Origin: Cycas panzhihuaensis
Taxonomy: Eukaryota; Cycadophyta
Direction of reading: 5' to 3'
NCBI GenBank assembly: GCA_023213395.1
Contig: CM041465.1
Coordinates: forward strand, 620,001-684,000
DNA length: 64,000 nt
The notes beneath the pieces are model-generated. The model had not been told where the DNA came from and searched no databases. It was given only the letters and a program-made list of their open reading frames with translations. The position numbers and the translations under genes were made by a program. Below, one piece after another: positions 11,056 to 21,845 of the stretch (position 1 is the first letter of the stretch; each line of letters starts with the position of its first letter).

Positions 11056-14000
11056 ATTTGACTCACCACCTTGTAAAAGCTGACTGCGGTCCAAGCTAAA
11101 TAAGGGTATCGAATAACAATTCAGGAAAAAGTGAGCGAGATCCCAACAAACACCAAACAAAAGCGATCAGAGGCTGAAACATAGGAGATCGATCGACAAC
11201 AATGGAAAAGAAAGTGGGCCACCACAATAAGAGGGGAAATGCATGAGACGGGGTGTGAAGATGAAAAAGACGATTGGGACTTCCATCGAAAAGGTGGGAG
11301 TGGGGGACAATACAAACCGGCATGGGGGAGAAAAATGTCCTAAATATGTTCTACAGGTGAAAGAGCACTGCAACAACCTAGGTTGAGAGGTTGAATGATA
11401 CAAGACATGTCTTTAGATCGGAGGTGGTAAACGGCCCGTCCCATACCCACTTAAGAAAAGGGGAATGCTAACAAAGCATCTCCCCCCACAAGAGGGACAT
11501 GACTAGCTCACGGCCCACCGAAAGGGAGGCCATAAAACAACCCCAATAGAAGCAGAACAAACAATCGAAACATCAAAGAGGAGAATTGTCCGAATAATAA
11601 AAAGACCGCGACCAAAACAAGAGAGAAACACATGAGAGGGAGACAAATATGGAAGCGGTGAAAATAAATAACAAAATTGGGACATCAGTCAAAAAGGGTG
11701 TGAGGGAACAAGGGAAACGAGCATCGGGGAGAAAAGCATCCCAGATATGTATTGAGGGTGAAAGAGCACCATGACAACATGGGTTGAGAGGGTGAGTGAT
11801 ACGGGACGTGTCCTTGGGTTAGAGGTGGTAAACGGCTCGTCCCGTGCCCACTTAGGAAAAGCAAAATGCTAACAAAGCATCTCACCCACCCACAAGAGGG
11901 ACATGACCATCTCACGCCCGACCGAAAGGAAGGCCACCACACACCCCCAACTGAAAGAGGAAAAACAAAGGGACCATCGAAACATCAAAGGGGAGAATTC
12001 ACCAACAACCACGAAAGAAATCGACAACCCAAACAAGAGGGAAATGCATGAGGGATAGACAAACATACAAGCGGGTGAAGATGAACAAGACAATTGGGAC
12101 TTCCATCGAAAAGGATGGGAGTGAAGAAGACAAACGGGCATCCAGGAGAAAAGTGAGCATCTGATTTGAATCACCACCTAGTAAAAGCTGACTGCATCCC
12201 AAGGTAAACAAGGGTATCAAACAATAATTTAGGAAAAAGCAAGTGAGATCCCAACAAACACCAAACGAAAGTGATCAGAGAATTTGAAACATAGGAGATC
12301 GATCGACAACAATGGAAAAGAGAGCGGGCCACCACAATAAGAGGGGAAACGTATGAGATAGGGTGTGAAGATGAAAAAGAACATTGGGACTTCCATCGAA
12401 AAGGGGGAAGGGGGGGGGACAACACAAACTGACATGGGGGAGAAAAACGTCCCAAATATGTTCTGTGAGTGAAAGAGCACTGCAACAACCTAGGTTGAGA
12501 GGGTGAATGATACGGGACATGTCTTTAGATCATAGGTGGTAAATGGCCCGTCCCATGCCCACTTAAGAAAAGAGGAATGCTAACAAGCATCTCCCCCAGG
12601 GAGGGACATGGCCAGCTCATGCCCCACTGAAAGGGAGGCCGCAACATAACCCCAACCAAAAGAAGGAGAACAGACAATCGAAACATCAAAGAGGAGAATT
12701 GTTTGGCAACAATAAAAAAAATTGATAGCTGAAACAAGAGGGAAACGCATGAGAGGGAGACAAACATGTAAGAGGTGAAAAAGAACAAAAAGATTGGGAC
12801 ATCAATCGAAAAGGGTATGTGGAACAAGACAAATGAGCATCGGGAGAAAAATATCGAGATATATGCCAAGGGTGAAAGAGCGCCATGACAACATGGGTTG
12901 AGAGGGTGAATGATACGGGACGTGTCTTTGGGTCAGAGTTGGTAAACAGCCCATCCCATACCCACTTAGGAAAAGTGAAATGCTAACAAAGCATCTCCCC
13001 CACCCCCAAGAGGGACATTACCATCTCACGCTCGTCTGAAAGGAAGGCCACCACACACCCAACAGAAAGAAGAAAAACAAGGGGACCATCAAAACCTCAA
13101 AGGGGAGAATTCACCAACAGCAATGGAAGAAATCGATAGCCCAAACAAGAGGGAAACGCATGAGGGATAGACAAACATGTAAGTGGGTGAAGACAAACAA
13201 GATGATTGGGACATCCACTGAAAAGGGTGGGAGTGAAGAAGATAAACGGGCATCGGGGACAAAAGCAAGCATCTAACTTGAATCACCACCTTGTAAAAGC
13301 TAACTGGCCTCTGATAAACAAGGGTATCGAATAATAATTTGGGAAAAAGGGAGCGAGATCCCAACAAACACAAAACGAAGGCGATCAGAGGCTGGAATAT
13401 AGGAGATTGATTGACAACAATAGAAAAGAGAGCAGGTCACCACAACAAGAGGGGAAACACATGAGATGGGGTGTGAAGATGAAAAAGAAGATTGGGACTT
13501 CCATCAAAAAGGGGGGAGGGGGGCGGACAACACAAACTAGCATGGGGGAGAAAAATATCCCTAATATGTTCTACAGGTGAAAGAGCACTGCAACAACCTG
13601 GGTTGAGAGGGTGAATGACACGGGACGTGTCTTTAGATTGGAGGTGGTAAACAGCCCATCCCTTACCCACTTCAGAAAAGGGGAATGCTAACAAAGCATC
13701 CCCCCCCCCCCCCCCCCCAAGGAGGGACACGACCAGCTCACGCCCCATCGAAAGGGAGGCTGAAACACAACCCCAACCAAAAGTAGGAGAACAGACAATT
13801 GAAACATCAAAGAGGAGAATTGTCCAGCAACAATAAAAAAGTTTGACAGCCGAAACAAGAGGTAAATACATGAGAGGGAGACAAACATGGAAGGGGTAAA
13901 AATGAACAACAAGATTGGGACATCGATTGAAAAGGGTGTGAGGGAACAAGACAAATGAGCATCGGGGAGAAAAGCATCCCAAATATATGCTGAAGGTGAA

Positions 14001-15500
14001 AGAGCGCCATGACAACATGGGTTGAGAGGGTGAATGATACGGGATGTGTCTTTGGGTCGGAGGTGGTAAACGGCCCATCCCGTGCCCACTTAGGAAAAGC
14101 AAAATGCTAACAAAGCATCTCCCCCACCCCCAAGAGGGACACGACCATCTCACACCCATCTGAAAGGAAGGCCACCACACACACCCAACCGAAAGAAGAA
14201 AAATAAAGGAACCATCAAAACATTGAAGGGGAGAATTCACCAACAGCAACGAAAGAAATCAACAGACCAAACAAGAGGGAAATGCATGAGGGATAGACAA
14301 ACATGCAAGCGAGGGAAGATGAATAAGATGATTGGGACTTCCGTCTAAAAGGGTGGGAGTGAAGAAGATAAATGGGCAGTGGGGAGAAAAGTGAGCATCT
14401 AATTTGAATCACCACCTTGTAAAAGTTGATTGCGGCCCAGGGTAAACAAGGGTATCAAACAACAATTCGAGAAAAAGCGAGCAAGATCCCAACAAACACC
14501 AAACGAAAGCGATCAGATGGTAAAACATAGGAGATCGATTAGCAATAATAGAAAAGAGAGCAGGTAGCCACAACAAGAGGGGAAATGCATGAGATTGGGT
14601 ATGAAGATAAAGAATATTCAGACTTCCATCGAGAACGGGTGCGACAGGGGACAACACAAACTGGCATGGGGGAGAAAAATATCCCAAATATGTTCTATGG
14701 GTGAAAGAGCACTGCAACAACCTAGGTTGAGAGGGTGAATGATATGGGACATGTCTTTAGATCAGAGGTGGTAAACAGCCCATCCCATGCCCACTTAAGA
14801 AAAGGGGAATGCTAACAAAGCATCTCCCCCCCCAAGAGGGACACGTCCTCACGCCTGCAAGAAAGGGAGGCCGCAACATAACCCCAACCGAAAGAAGGAG
14901 AATAGATAATTGAAACATCAAAGAGGAGAATTATCTGGCAATAATAAAAAAGACTGACAACTAAAACAAGAGGGAAATGCATGAGAGGGAGACAAACATG
15001 GAAGGGGTAAAAATGAACAACAAGATTGGGACATCAGTCAAAAAGGATGTGAGGGAACAAGATAAACGAGCATCAGGGAGAAAAGCATCCCAAATATGTG
15101 CCAAGGGTGAAAGAGCACTGTGACAATATGGGTTGAGAGGGTGAATGATACGGGACGTGTCTTTGAGTCAGAGGTGGTAAACGGCTCATCACGTGCCCAC
15201 CTAGGAAAAGCGAAATGCTAATAAAGCATCTCCCCCACCCCCAAGAAGGACATGACCATCTCACGCCTATCTAAAAAGAAGGCCGCCACACACCCCAAAA
15301 AGAAAGAAGAAAAATAAAGGGACCATCAAAACATTGAAGGGGAGAATTCACCAATAGCAATGGAAGAAATTGATAGACAGCCTAAACAAGGGGGAAATTC
15401 ATGAGGGGTAGACAAACGTGGAAGTGGGTGAAGACGAACAAGACAATTGGGGCTTCCATTGAAAAGGGTGGGAGGGAAGAAGACAAACGGGCATCAGCGA
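11056..15500. repeat. E array, 1.11-kb higher-order repeats x 4, spacer a
   Basis: The anchor tcaccacctwgtaaaagctg recurs near 11063, 12169, 13280 and 14407, a spacing of 1105-1127 bp. Within each unit a second anchor (gggacgtgtctttgggtc) occurs twice, at alternating distances of about 400 and 710 bp, so each higher-order unit has two related halves. The minus strand has few stops and shows open frames up to 270 codons, but these shift between units and are not conserved as protein. A run of 19 C lies at 13700-13718. Confidence 0.92.
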
Positions 15501-17110
15501 GATAAGAATCCCAAATATGTGACGAGGGTGAAAGAGCATCGTGACACCATGGGTTGAGAGGGTGAATGATACGGGACGTGTCTTTGAGTCAGAGGTGATA
15601 AACGGCACGTCCCATGCCCACTTAGGAAAAGCGAAATACTAAAGGAAGGCTGCCACACACCCCCAACCGAAAGAAGAAAAACAAAGGGACCATCGAAACA
15701 TCAAAGGGGAGAATTCACCAATAGCAATGGAAGAAATTGATAGACGGCCCAAACAAGGGGGAAATGCATGAGGGGTAGACAAACGTGGAAGTGGGTGAAG
15801 ACGAACAAGACAATAGGGACACTTTCATCGAAAAGGGTGTGAGGGAAGAAGAGAAATGGACATCAAGGAGAAAAGCATTGCAAATATATGCCGGGGGTGA
15901 AAGAGCGCCATGACACCATAGGTTGTGAGGCAAAATGATACGGGAAGTGTCTTTGGGTCAGAGATAGTAAACAACTCGTCCTATGCCCATTTGAGAAATG
16001 TGAGATGCTAACAAAGCATTTGGCCCACCCTAAGAGGGACACCACCGAAAGGGAGGCCACTACACACCCCCAACCGAAAGAAAGAAAATAGACAGCAAAA
16101 CATCGAAAGGGAGAATTGACCAGCAACAATGGAAAAAACCAAGAGCCCAAACAAGAGGGAAATGCATGAGGGGGAGACAAACAAAATGATTGGGACCTCC
16201 ATCGAAAAGGGTACCAGGGAACAAGACAAATAGGCATCGGGGTGAAAGGCATCCCAAATATGTGCTAGGGGTGAAAGAGCACCACTATAACCTGGGTTAA
16301 GAGGGGGAATGATATGGGACGTGTCTTTCGGTCAGAGGTGATAAACAACCTATCTGGTGCCCACTTAGGAAGAGCAGGATGTGCGCAAAGCATCTCGCCC
16401 TGGGAGGGACACGACCATCTTAATGCAGGGCCATAGACAAGATTGATCGATATGATGGGAGAAGCCAGACTGCCCAAACAAGAGGGAAACACATGAGACA
16501 GGGGGACAAACATGGAGGGGGTGAGGACGAAAAACAAGATTGGGACCTCTAGCGAAATAGGTGGGAGGGAACAAGACAAATGAGCATCAGAGAGAAAAAC
16601 ATCCCACACATGTGACTGAGGGTGAAGGAGCAGGACCAGAACCTAGGTTGGGAGGGGTAATGATACGGGATGTGTCTTTAGGCTAGAGGTGGTAACAACC
16701 CACCCAGTGCCCACTCAGGAAGAGCAAGATTTGTGCAAAGCATCTCGCACCCAGAGGGATACGACCATCTCAACGTAGGGCCATAGATGAGATTGGTCAG
16801 CAACAATGGGAGAAGCCAGAATGCCCAAACAAGAGGGAAATGCACGAGACGGGGGGGACAAACATGGAAGGGGTGAGGACGAAAAACAAGATTGGGACCT
16901 CCATCAAAACAGGTGGGAGGGAACAAGACAAACGACCATCACAGAGAAAAACGTCCCACACATGTGACGGGGGGTGAAAGAGCACCACCAGAACCTAGGT
17001 TGGGAGGGGGAATGATACAGGATGTGTCTTTGGGTCACAGGTGGTAAACAACACATCCAGTGCCCACTTAGGAAGAGGGGGATGCGCTCAAAGCATCTTG
17101 CCCCTTGAGG
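15501..17110. repeat. E array, simple 350-420-bp monomers, spacer a
   Basis: Beyond the last higher-order unit the gggacgtgtctttgggtc anchor continues at about 15565, 15935, 16305, 16660 and 17008, a falling period of 423 to 348 bp. The order is the same as in 40330-41935 and 54760-56345. These monomers share the ggtggtaaacggcc and gagggacacgaccatctca blocks with the higher-order units. Confidence 0.88.
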
Positions 17111-17515
17111 GACACGACCATCTCACGCATTTTGACCATTTTCAGCCATTTCAAAGTCGTTTTAGCCATTCCTATACCGATTCTGACTGTTCTTAGTTAT
17201 TTTAGAGTCATTTTAGCCATTGCTGAATTGATTTTGATCATTTATGGTCATTTTACAGTCATTTTAACCAATTTTGATCGTTTATGGTCATTTTATAGCC
17301 GTTTTAGCCATTTCTGAACTGATTTTGATTGTTTATGGTCATTTTATAGATGTTTTAGCCATTTCCAAATTGATTTTAATCGTTTATGGTTATTTTACAG
17401 CTTCTTTATTTGTTTCTGAACTAATTTTAATCATTTATGGTCATTTGTAAGCTGTTTTTACTGTTTCTGAACCTATTTTGACCGTTTCTAGCCATATTGA
17501 TCGTTTTATTCACCA
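17111..17515. repeat. F array, T-rich repeats of about 51 bp, spacer a
   Basis: Short tandem repeats with the core gttttagccatttctgaac followed by tgattttgatcgtttatgg. The tttatggtca anchor falls near 17241, 17282, 17332, 17383 and 17434, so the period is 41-51 bp. Composition is very T-rich on the plus strand. The same array is present in all three spacers. Confidence 0.85.
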
Positions 17516-17540
17516 ACACCTCCGTGTCAAAAGTAATCGA

Positions 17541-17572
17541 TTGCCTCGAAACCAAACAGGTAATCGAGGCAA
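17541..17572. repeat. Inverted repeat beside the F array, spacer a
   Basis: Perfect 9-bp arms: ttgcctcga at 17541-17549 and tcgaggcaa at 17564-17572, with a 14-nt loop. The same hairpin is perfect in spacer c (56758-56789) and damaged in spacer b (second arm ttgaagcaa). It lies at a fixed distance from the T-rich array. Confidence 0.7.
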
Positions 17573-18555
17573 AGGGACTAATAATTGGAGCTGCCTTGGC
17601 ATGATTAGTAGCCTCCAAGAACGAGTGACTCAGAAGAGGGGGACTGACAAACCAAAACATCTAGATACATGCCAAAGGCAGAGAAAAACATCCCATATAT
17701 GTGCTGGGGGTGAAAGAAAACCCTAACCACTTAGGTCGAGAAGCTCATTGGTATGGTACGTGTCTTTTGGTTAAAGGCTGCAAACGGCCTATTTAGTGCA
17801 CAGTTGGGGAAAATGAGCTGAGACCAAAAGGATCGCTTCTCTTGGAAATAGCCATGTAGTGGGTGCAATGAGCCTAACGAAGCCAGGCTCTTCCTTGGTA
17901 CACGGGATCGACTCAAGAAACAAGTGCGTCAGAAAATGAAGACCTGTAACCCAAAATGTATACACGTGTTCCATGGGTGAAGGCACGTAAAATCAGCATG
18001 AGTTAAGATTGTTGTTGATAGAGGGATGTGAGCTTTCGCTCAACACGAAAAAAGGTCTGATTGGTGCAAACCCAGGGAAAATGCATAGCCAGAGGAACTA
18101 TTCCTCTCTTGTGATCTGACCTACTCAACCCACCTCCATAAGCAAAATAGTAGGCTTGCTTCAAAGTAAACCGTCACCTAGGGAAAACAGTCTCAGAGGT
18201 TGGGTCTAGAAACGAGCTGCTCAGAAGACCGAGAATGGCAACCAAATACATCTCTATGGATGTGCACGGGGAAGATGCCCAACCCAATAACATGAAATTT
18301 GGGAGGTTTACTGTCTGGGACATGTCTTTTTGCTAGATGGGGTCCAGAAGCAGGTGTCTCATGAAATGGGGATATGGCAAGGCTTCTACATGTGCCTTGG
18401 GAAGAGGCCTGCATCGTCAGCCTGGGTTGGGAGGTTTCCTGATGTAGGATGTATCTTTTGTCCAGACCGATGCTAGAAACAAGCCACTCAAGAAGTGACC
18501 ACCCATAACTGAAGGTGTCCACACATGTACCTGGGGAGGTGGCTGATCCCAAAAT
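17573..18555. repeat. Diverged short E-type repeats, about 130 bp
   Basis: Old, poorly matching repeats. A tctagaaacragctgctc-type anchor recurs near 17911, 18205, 18343 and 18472, the last three about 129-138 bp apart. They keep the ggttgggaggtttcctgatg and gggacatgtctttt core of the E monomers, including a copy at 17745-17790. This stretch is present only in spacer a because spacer b is deleted from here and spacer c ends here. No gene seen. Confidence 0.65.
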
Positions 18556-18615
18556 AGATCTTAATTGGTGAAGAAGTCAATTATCATCCTTTCTCCTTGA
18601 GATCCTGGGAGATAG

Positions 18616-19230
18616 TGTAGAAATCCCAATAACATCAAAACAAGAATGAGCCAACAAAAGGAAATTCTACACAAAATCATTTATACTTACCATTGCTCCA
18701 AAAGTAAGTATGAAGAGTAATACTTTTATTAAACTATAAAAATCTCTATTTAATGGCAGAGAAAACAACTAGCGAAAGAATGGTCAAATTATAAGGAATA
18801 GATGATACAATTATACCATAAGGGGGACTCCAACCCTCCAAAATGCTTCTCCAAAGATGATTCCCAAGTCAAGTGCCTTTCACCTTCAAGAACCAAGTCT
18901 CCAAGCACATAAATGAGCTCAAGAGGGCTCAATTTATAGAAAGAAACCCAAATTGCATGTTTAACAAGTGGCAATCATACAAGTATAACCATTAACAACC
19001 AGAATGCATGTTGTCCAAGTGGCCTTCATGTAATTCTTAAAAATTATGGCTTGTAACTAGGCTTAACAAACTCCAATTTGGCTCAAATTTTGTACACATA
19101 TAGGAACATATGTCCCCTTCCCTTCCCCAATCTTTTAGGTCATTTGGATGTCATTTGACTGCATTTTCATTGATTTAATTATAGTATGTATTTGTTATTT
19201 TTCTACTGGCTGTGGGATCAAATTTCTACA
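18616..19230. mobile_element. AT-rich block with inverted ends, possible solo LTR or MITE
   Basis: An AT-rich interval, unlike the surrounding spacer, starts with tgtagaaat (18616) and ends with atttctaca (19230), a 9-bp perfect terminal inverted repeat bounding 615 bp. The TG...CA ends fit a solo LTR; a non-autonomous DNA element also fits. I did not find a clear target-site duplication and saw no coding remnant. The stretch from 19231 to 19440 is also AT-rich and unrecognised, with a short local duplication (gcagatcctct-type) near 19400-19460. Confidence 0.35.
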
Positions 19231-19540
19231 AAACAAGGCTTGAAATCTAATCAAATGATATTTTATGAATCCCACCTTTTTTACACATGTAGTGGAATAT
19301 GTCTTCTTCCTTTCCACAAAATTTCTTATAAGTTTGATACCATTTAGCCCTATCTCTTTTAGTTATTCCAATGCCTAGCATTTTCTACATGTTGTAGACA
19401 TATGGTAGATCCTCCTAACATTTTCTGCCTCCTGTAAACATAATGGCAGATCCTCTTAGGTCAGTGGCTCACCCCACTGACCTAGGTTGGGAGGGTTCCT
19501 GGTATAGGACTAGTCCTTTCTACAGATTGACTCCCAACAT

Positions 19541-19807
19541 ATACTACAGGACATGGGACTACTGCAATTAGAACCGACTGTATAGTATTGTGACAATTGG
19601 AGTACCTTGAAGATTGCAAAGAATCCCGTGTACCAAGCTCACACCGAACACGTTGAGGTGCACCATCACTTCATTTGATCCTTAACTTAGAAAGGTGTCA
19701 TAAAGATCATGTGCAGGCACTGATGGAAGAATAACTGGCTGACATCTCTCACCAAACCACTGGCAGGTGAAAGATTTCAGGCTTTTCGGGATAGTTTAGG
19801 TATTTGA
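19541..19807 (+). pseudogene. Ty1/copia pol C-terminus (RNase H end), dead
   Basis: Translating 19541-19807 in one frame gives recognisable copia RNase H: a YCDN motif (19586-19597), the IAKNPVY motif, HVEVHHHFI (about 19649-19675), and the C-terminal TKPLAGERFQAFRDSLGI just before the natural stop at 19805-19807. Four in-frame stops interrupt it, at least one explained by CGA to TGA in the conserved FIR motif. No frameshift is needed. Upstream of about 19540 the sequence returns at once to spacer repeat (cctaggttgggagg), so only the 3' end of the element is present. It lies antisense to rRNA transcription. Family is certain; lineage not determined. Confidence 0.85.
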
Positions 19808-19825
19808 AGAAATGAAGTTAACATC

Positions 19826-20089
19826 AAGGGGGAGCGTCGATATTATTGTTTGTTCATGGCTCACAATGTGGTTATGGGCCTCTCCTTCTTGTAACATGGT
19901 TATAACCATGGCTCATGAGTTCCATAAAATATTACATCTTAGGATTATTTAATCGACATGTGAGCGATGGCCCTCAGGGATTTCTTTAAGAGCTTGTATG
20001 TATCCGTATATGATGCACAATTGAAGTTCATAAGAGATGGCATTGCTTCGAGATTGTGTCATCCGTTTGAATGTAGTTTTCACGCGTAA
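19826..20089 (+). mobile_element. Copia polypurine tract and 3' LTR remnant
   Basis: A purine run (aagggggag, 19826-19834) lies 19 bases after the pol stop, where a copia polypurine tract is expected. The LTR should start right after it; the sequence there is cgtcgatatt, possibly a decayed TG start. The far end is uncertain. Near 20092-20105 ttggtgtctaatcc resembles a decayed initiator-Met tRNA primer site, which would place the LTR end near 20089 (about 255 bp) and would imply tandem elements joined through one LTR. The alternative is a chance match with a longer LTR. Confidence 0.5.
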
Positions 20090-20760
20090 ACTTGGTGTCT
20101 AATCCCATAAAAGTTGGATCTCCATTCTGTGTTTAGATTTAGTTTTTGACAACCTTCAGGAACGACTATTGAGGGAAATGAGTGGTTGAGGGAATGGGTC
20201 TGCTGGCATAGAGGGTAATGTAAATGAGGGCCGAGGGAACCATAGTGAGGAGAAATAGACAGATGAGGGAAATAGGTAGCCATGGGGGTGTCTTCATTAA
20301 GGGATGTGCCTTTTTTCAGAATAGGATAGAGGCAACTTACAGAAACTAGGAGTTGAAGGAAAACAGGATGCAACCAATGAAGAAGAGCCACGCATGTCCC
20401 AAACAAAAGACTGCCCCGCCCACTCAATTCAGTGGAGGTTCCAGTATGGAAGATTTCACCTGTTTGAGCATCACAAGTGTAGCTAGCATGCATGAGTCAT
20501 CTGTATAGAACATTTCACCTGTCTGAGCATGACAAGCGTAGCTGAAGTGCACGAGTGGTACCACAAAAAATCTAGCTCGTGCGCTTGCATTTGTGCGGTT
20601 CTTACGACAGGGGCTACTAGATTTTCTCTAAACATGACAAACGCACATGACGAGCAATGACCACGAATGCCTACACATTTCCTCAAGTATCCACCCTCTT
20701 CTCGGTGAGGGTGTTCATCAACACAGACAAGCGAAACCCAACTTCATTTATGTACTTGGA
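20090..20760. other. Unrecognised spacer stretch with a 59-bp tandem duplication
   Basis: No gene was recognised. A segment containing atttcacctgtytgagcat and acaagygtagct is duplicated at 20453 and 20512 (period 59 bp), with a weaker partial third copy near 20630. It may be partly derived from the adjoining copia element. Confidence 0.5.
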
Positions 20761-21845
20761 TGATAAAAGATCCACAATGAGAGCTTTAGAAAGCGCACTT
20801 CATTCTAGAAGATTTGTGTAAACCTAATCAATTTTGGACTTTGTGAGGAAAAGCTCTGATGAGAGAGTTAAAGAAATCTGCACTTCTTTCTGGAAGATTT
20901 ATAGAAATCCAATGTCCTTTACAAACTTGGATGACAAAAAGATCTGCACTTCATTCCCAGAAACCCCACTTCGTTTATGGACTTGGACGATGGAAAGCTC
21001 TGCACTTCATTCCTGGAAACCCCACCTCATTTGTGGACTTGGACAATGGAATGCTATGCACTTCATTCTTGGAAACCCCACTTCGTTTATGGATTTGGAT
21101 GATGAAGAGCTCTACGGTAGAGAAGTTAAAGAAATCTACACTTCTTTCTGGACGATTTGTGAAAACCCCTCTTCGTTTATGGCCTTAGACGAGGGAAAGC
21201 TCTTCACTTCATTCCCAGAAACCCCACTTCATCTATGGACTTGGATGGTGGAAGGCTCTGTGCTTTATTCATAGAAATCACACTTCATTTTTTATGGACT
21301 TGGATGATGGAACACTTTGGCCATCATTCACAGAAGCCCCACTTCGTTGTCTGACTTGCAAACTTGGTGGAAAGCTCTACACTTCATTCGCAGAAACCCC
21401 ACTTCATTGTGGACTTAAATGATATTGAGTTGCGAAAAGCCTAACTTGCAGACTTGGTGGAAATCTCTACACTTCATTTGTAGAAACCCCACTTCATTGT
21501 GGACTTAGATGATATTGAGTTGTGGAAAGCATGACTTGCAGACTTGGTGGAAAGCTCTGCACTTCAATCGTGGAAACCCCACTTCATTGTGGACTTAGAT
21601 GATATTGAGTTGCAGAAAGCCCGACTTGCGAACTTGGTGGAAAGCTCTACACTTCATTCGCGAAAACTACACTTCATTATGGACTTAGATGATATTGAGT
21701 TGCGGAAAGCCCACTCCATTGTGGACTTGGGCGATATTGAGTTGCGGAAACCCCACTCCATTTTGGACACGAGAAAGAAGCTGTGGAAGATTTATGTAGA
21801 CCCCACTTCTTCTTGGACTCGAGAGTGGAGAGCTGAAAGGTGGGG
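20761..21845. repeat. Arrays of 56-bp and 90-bp repeats just downstream of 25S
   Basis: Two nested arrays. The first has a cacttcattcccagaaaccc core at about 20947, 21003, 21059 and 21205, a period of 56 bp where contiguous. The second has the same core inside a 90-bp unit (about 21380, 21470, 21560, 21650) that adds gatgatattgagttgcgg. They lie immediately 3' of the 25S gene, in the 3' ETS and terminator zone of a plant rDNA unit. Open frames here (to 146 codons) only reflect the repeat. Confidence 0.85.

Noticed and set aside
13437-14249. 270-codon open frame on the minus strand
   Set aside because: It lies within E repeats, is rich in Ser, Phe, Leu and Cys, switches frame relative to the repeat units, and is not open at the same places in other copies. 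The E minus strand is simply poor in stop codons.
20834-21274. 146-codon open frame on the plus strand
   Set aside because: It only reflects the 56-bp repeat translated; the protein is itself periodic and has no start context or domain.
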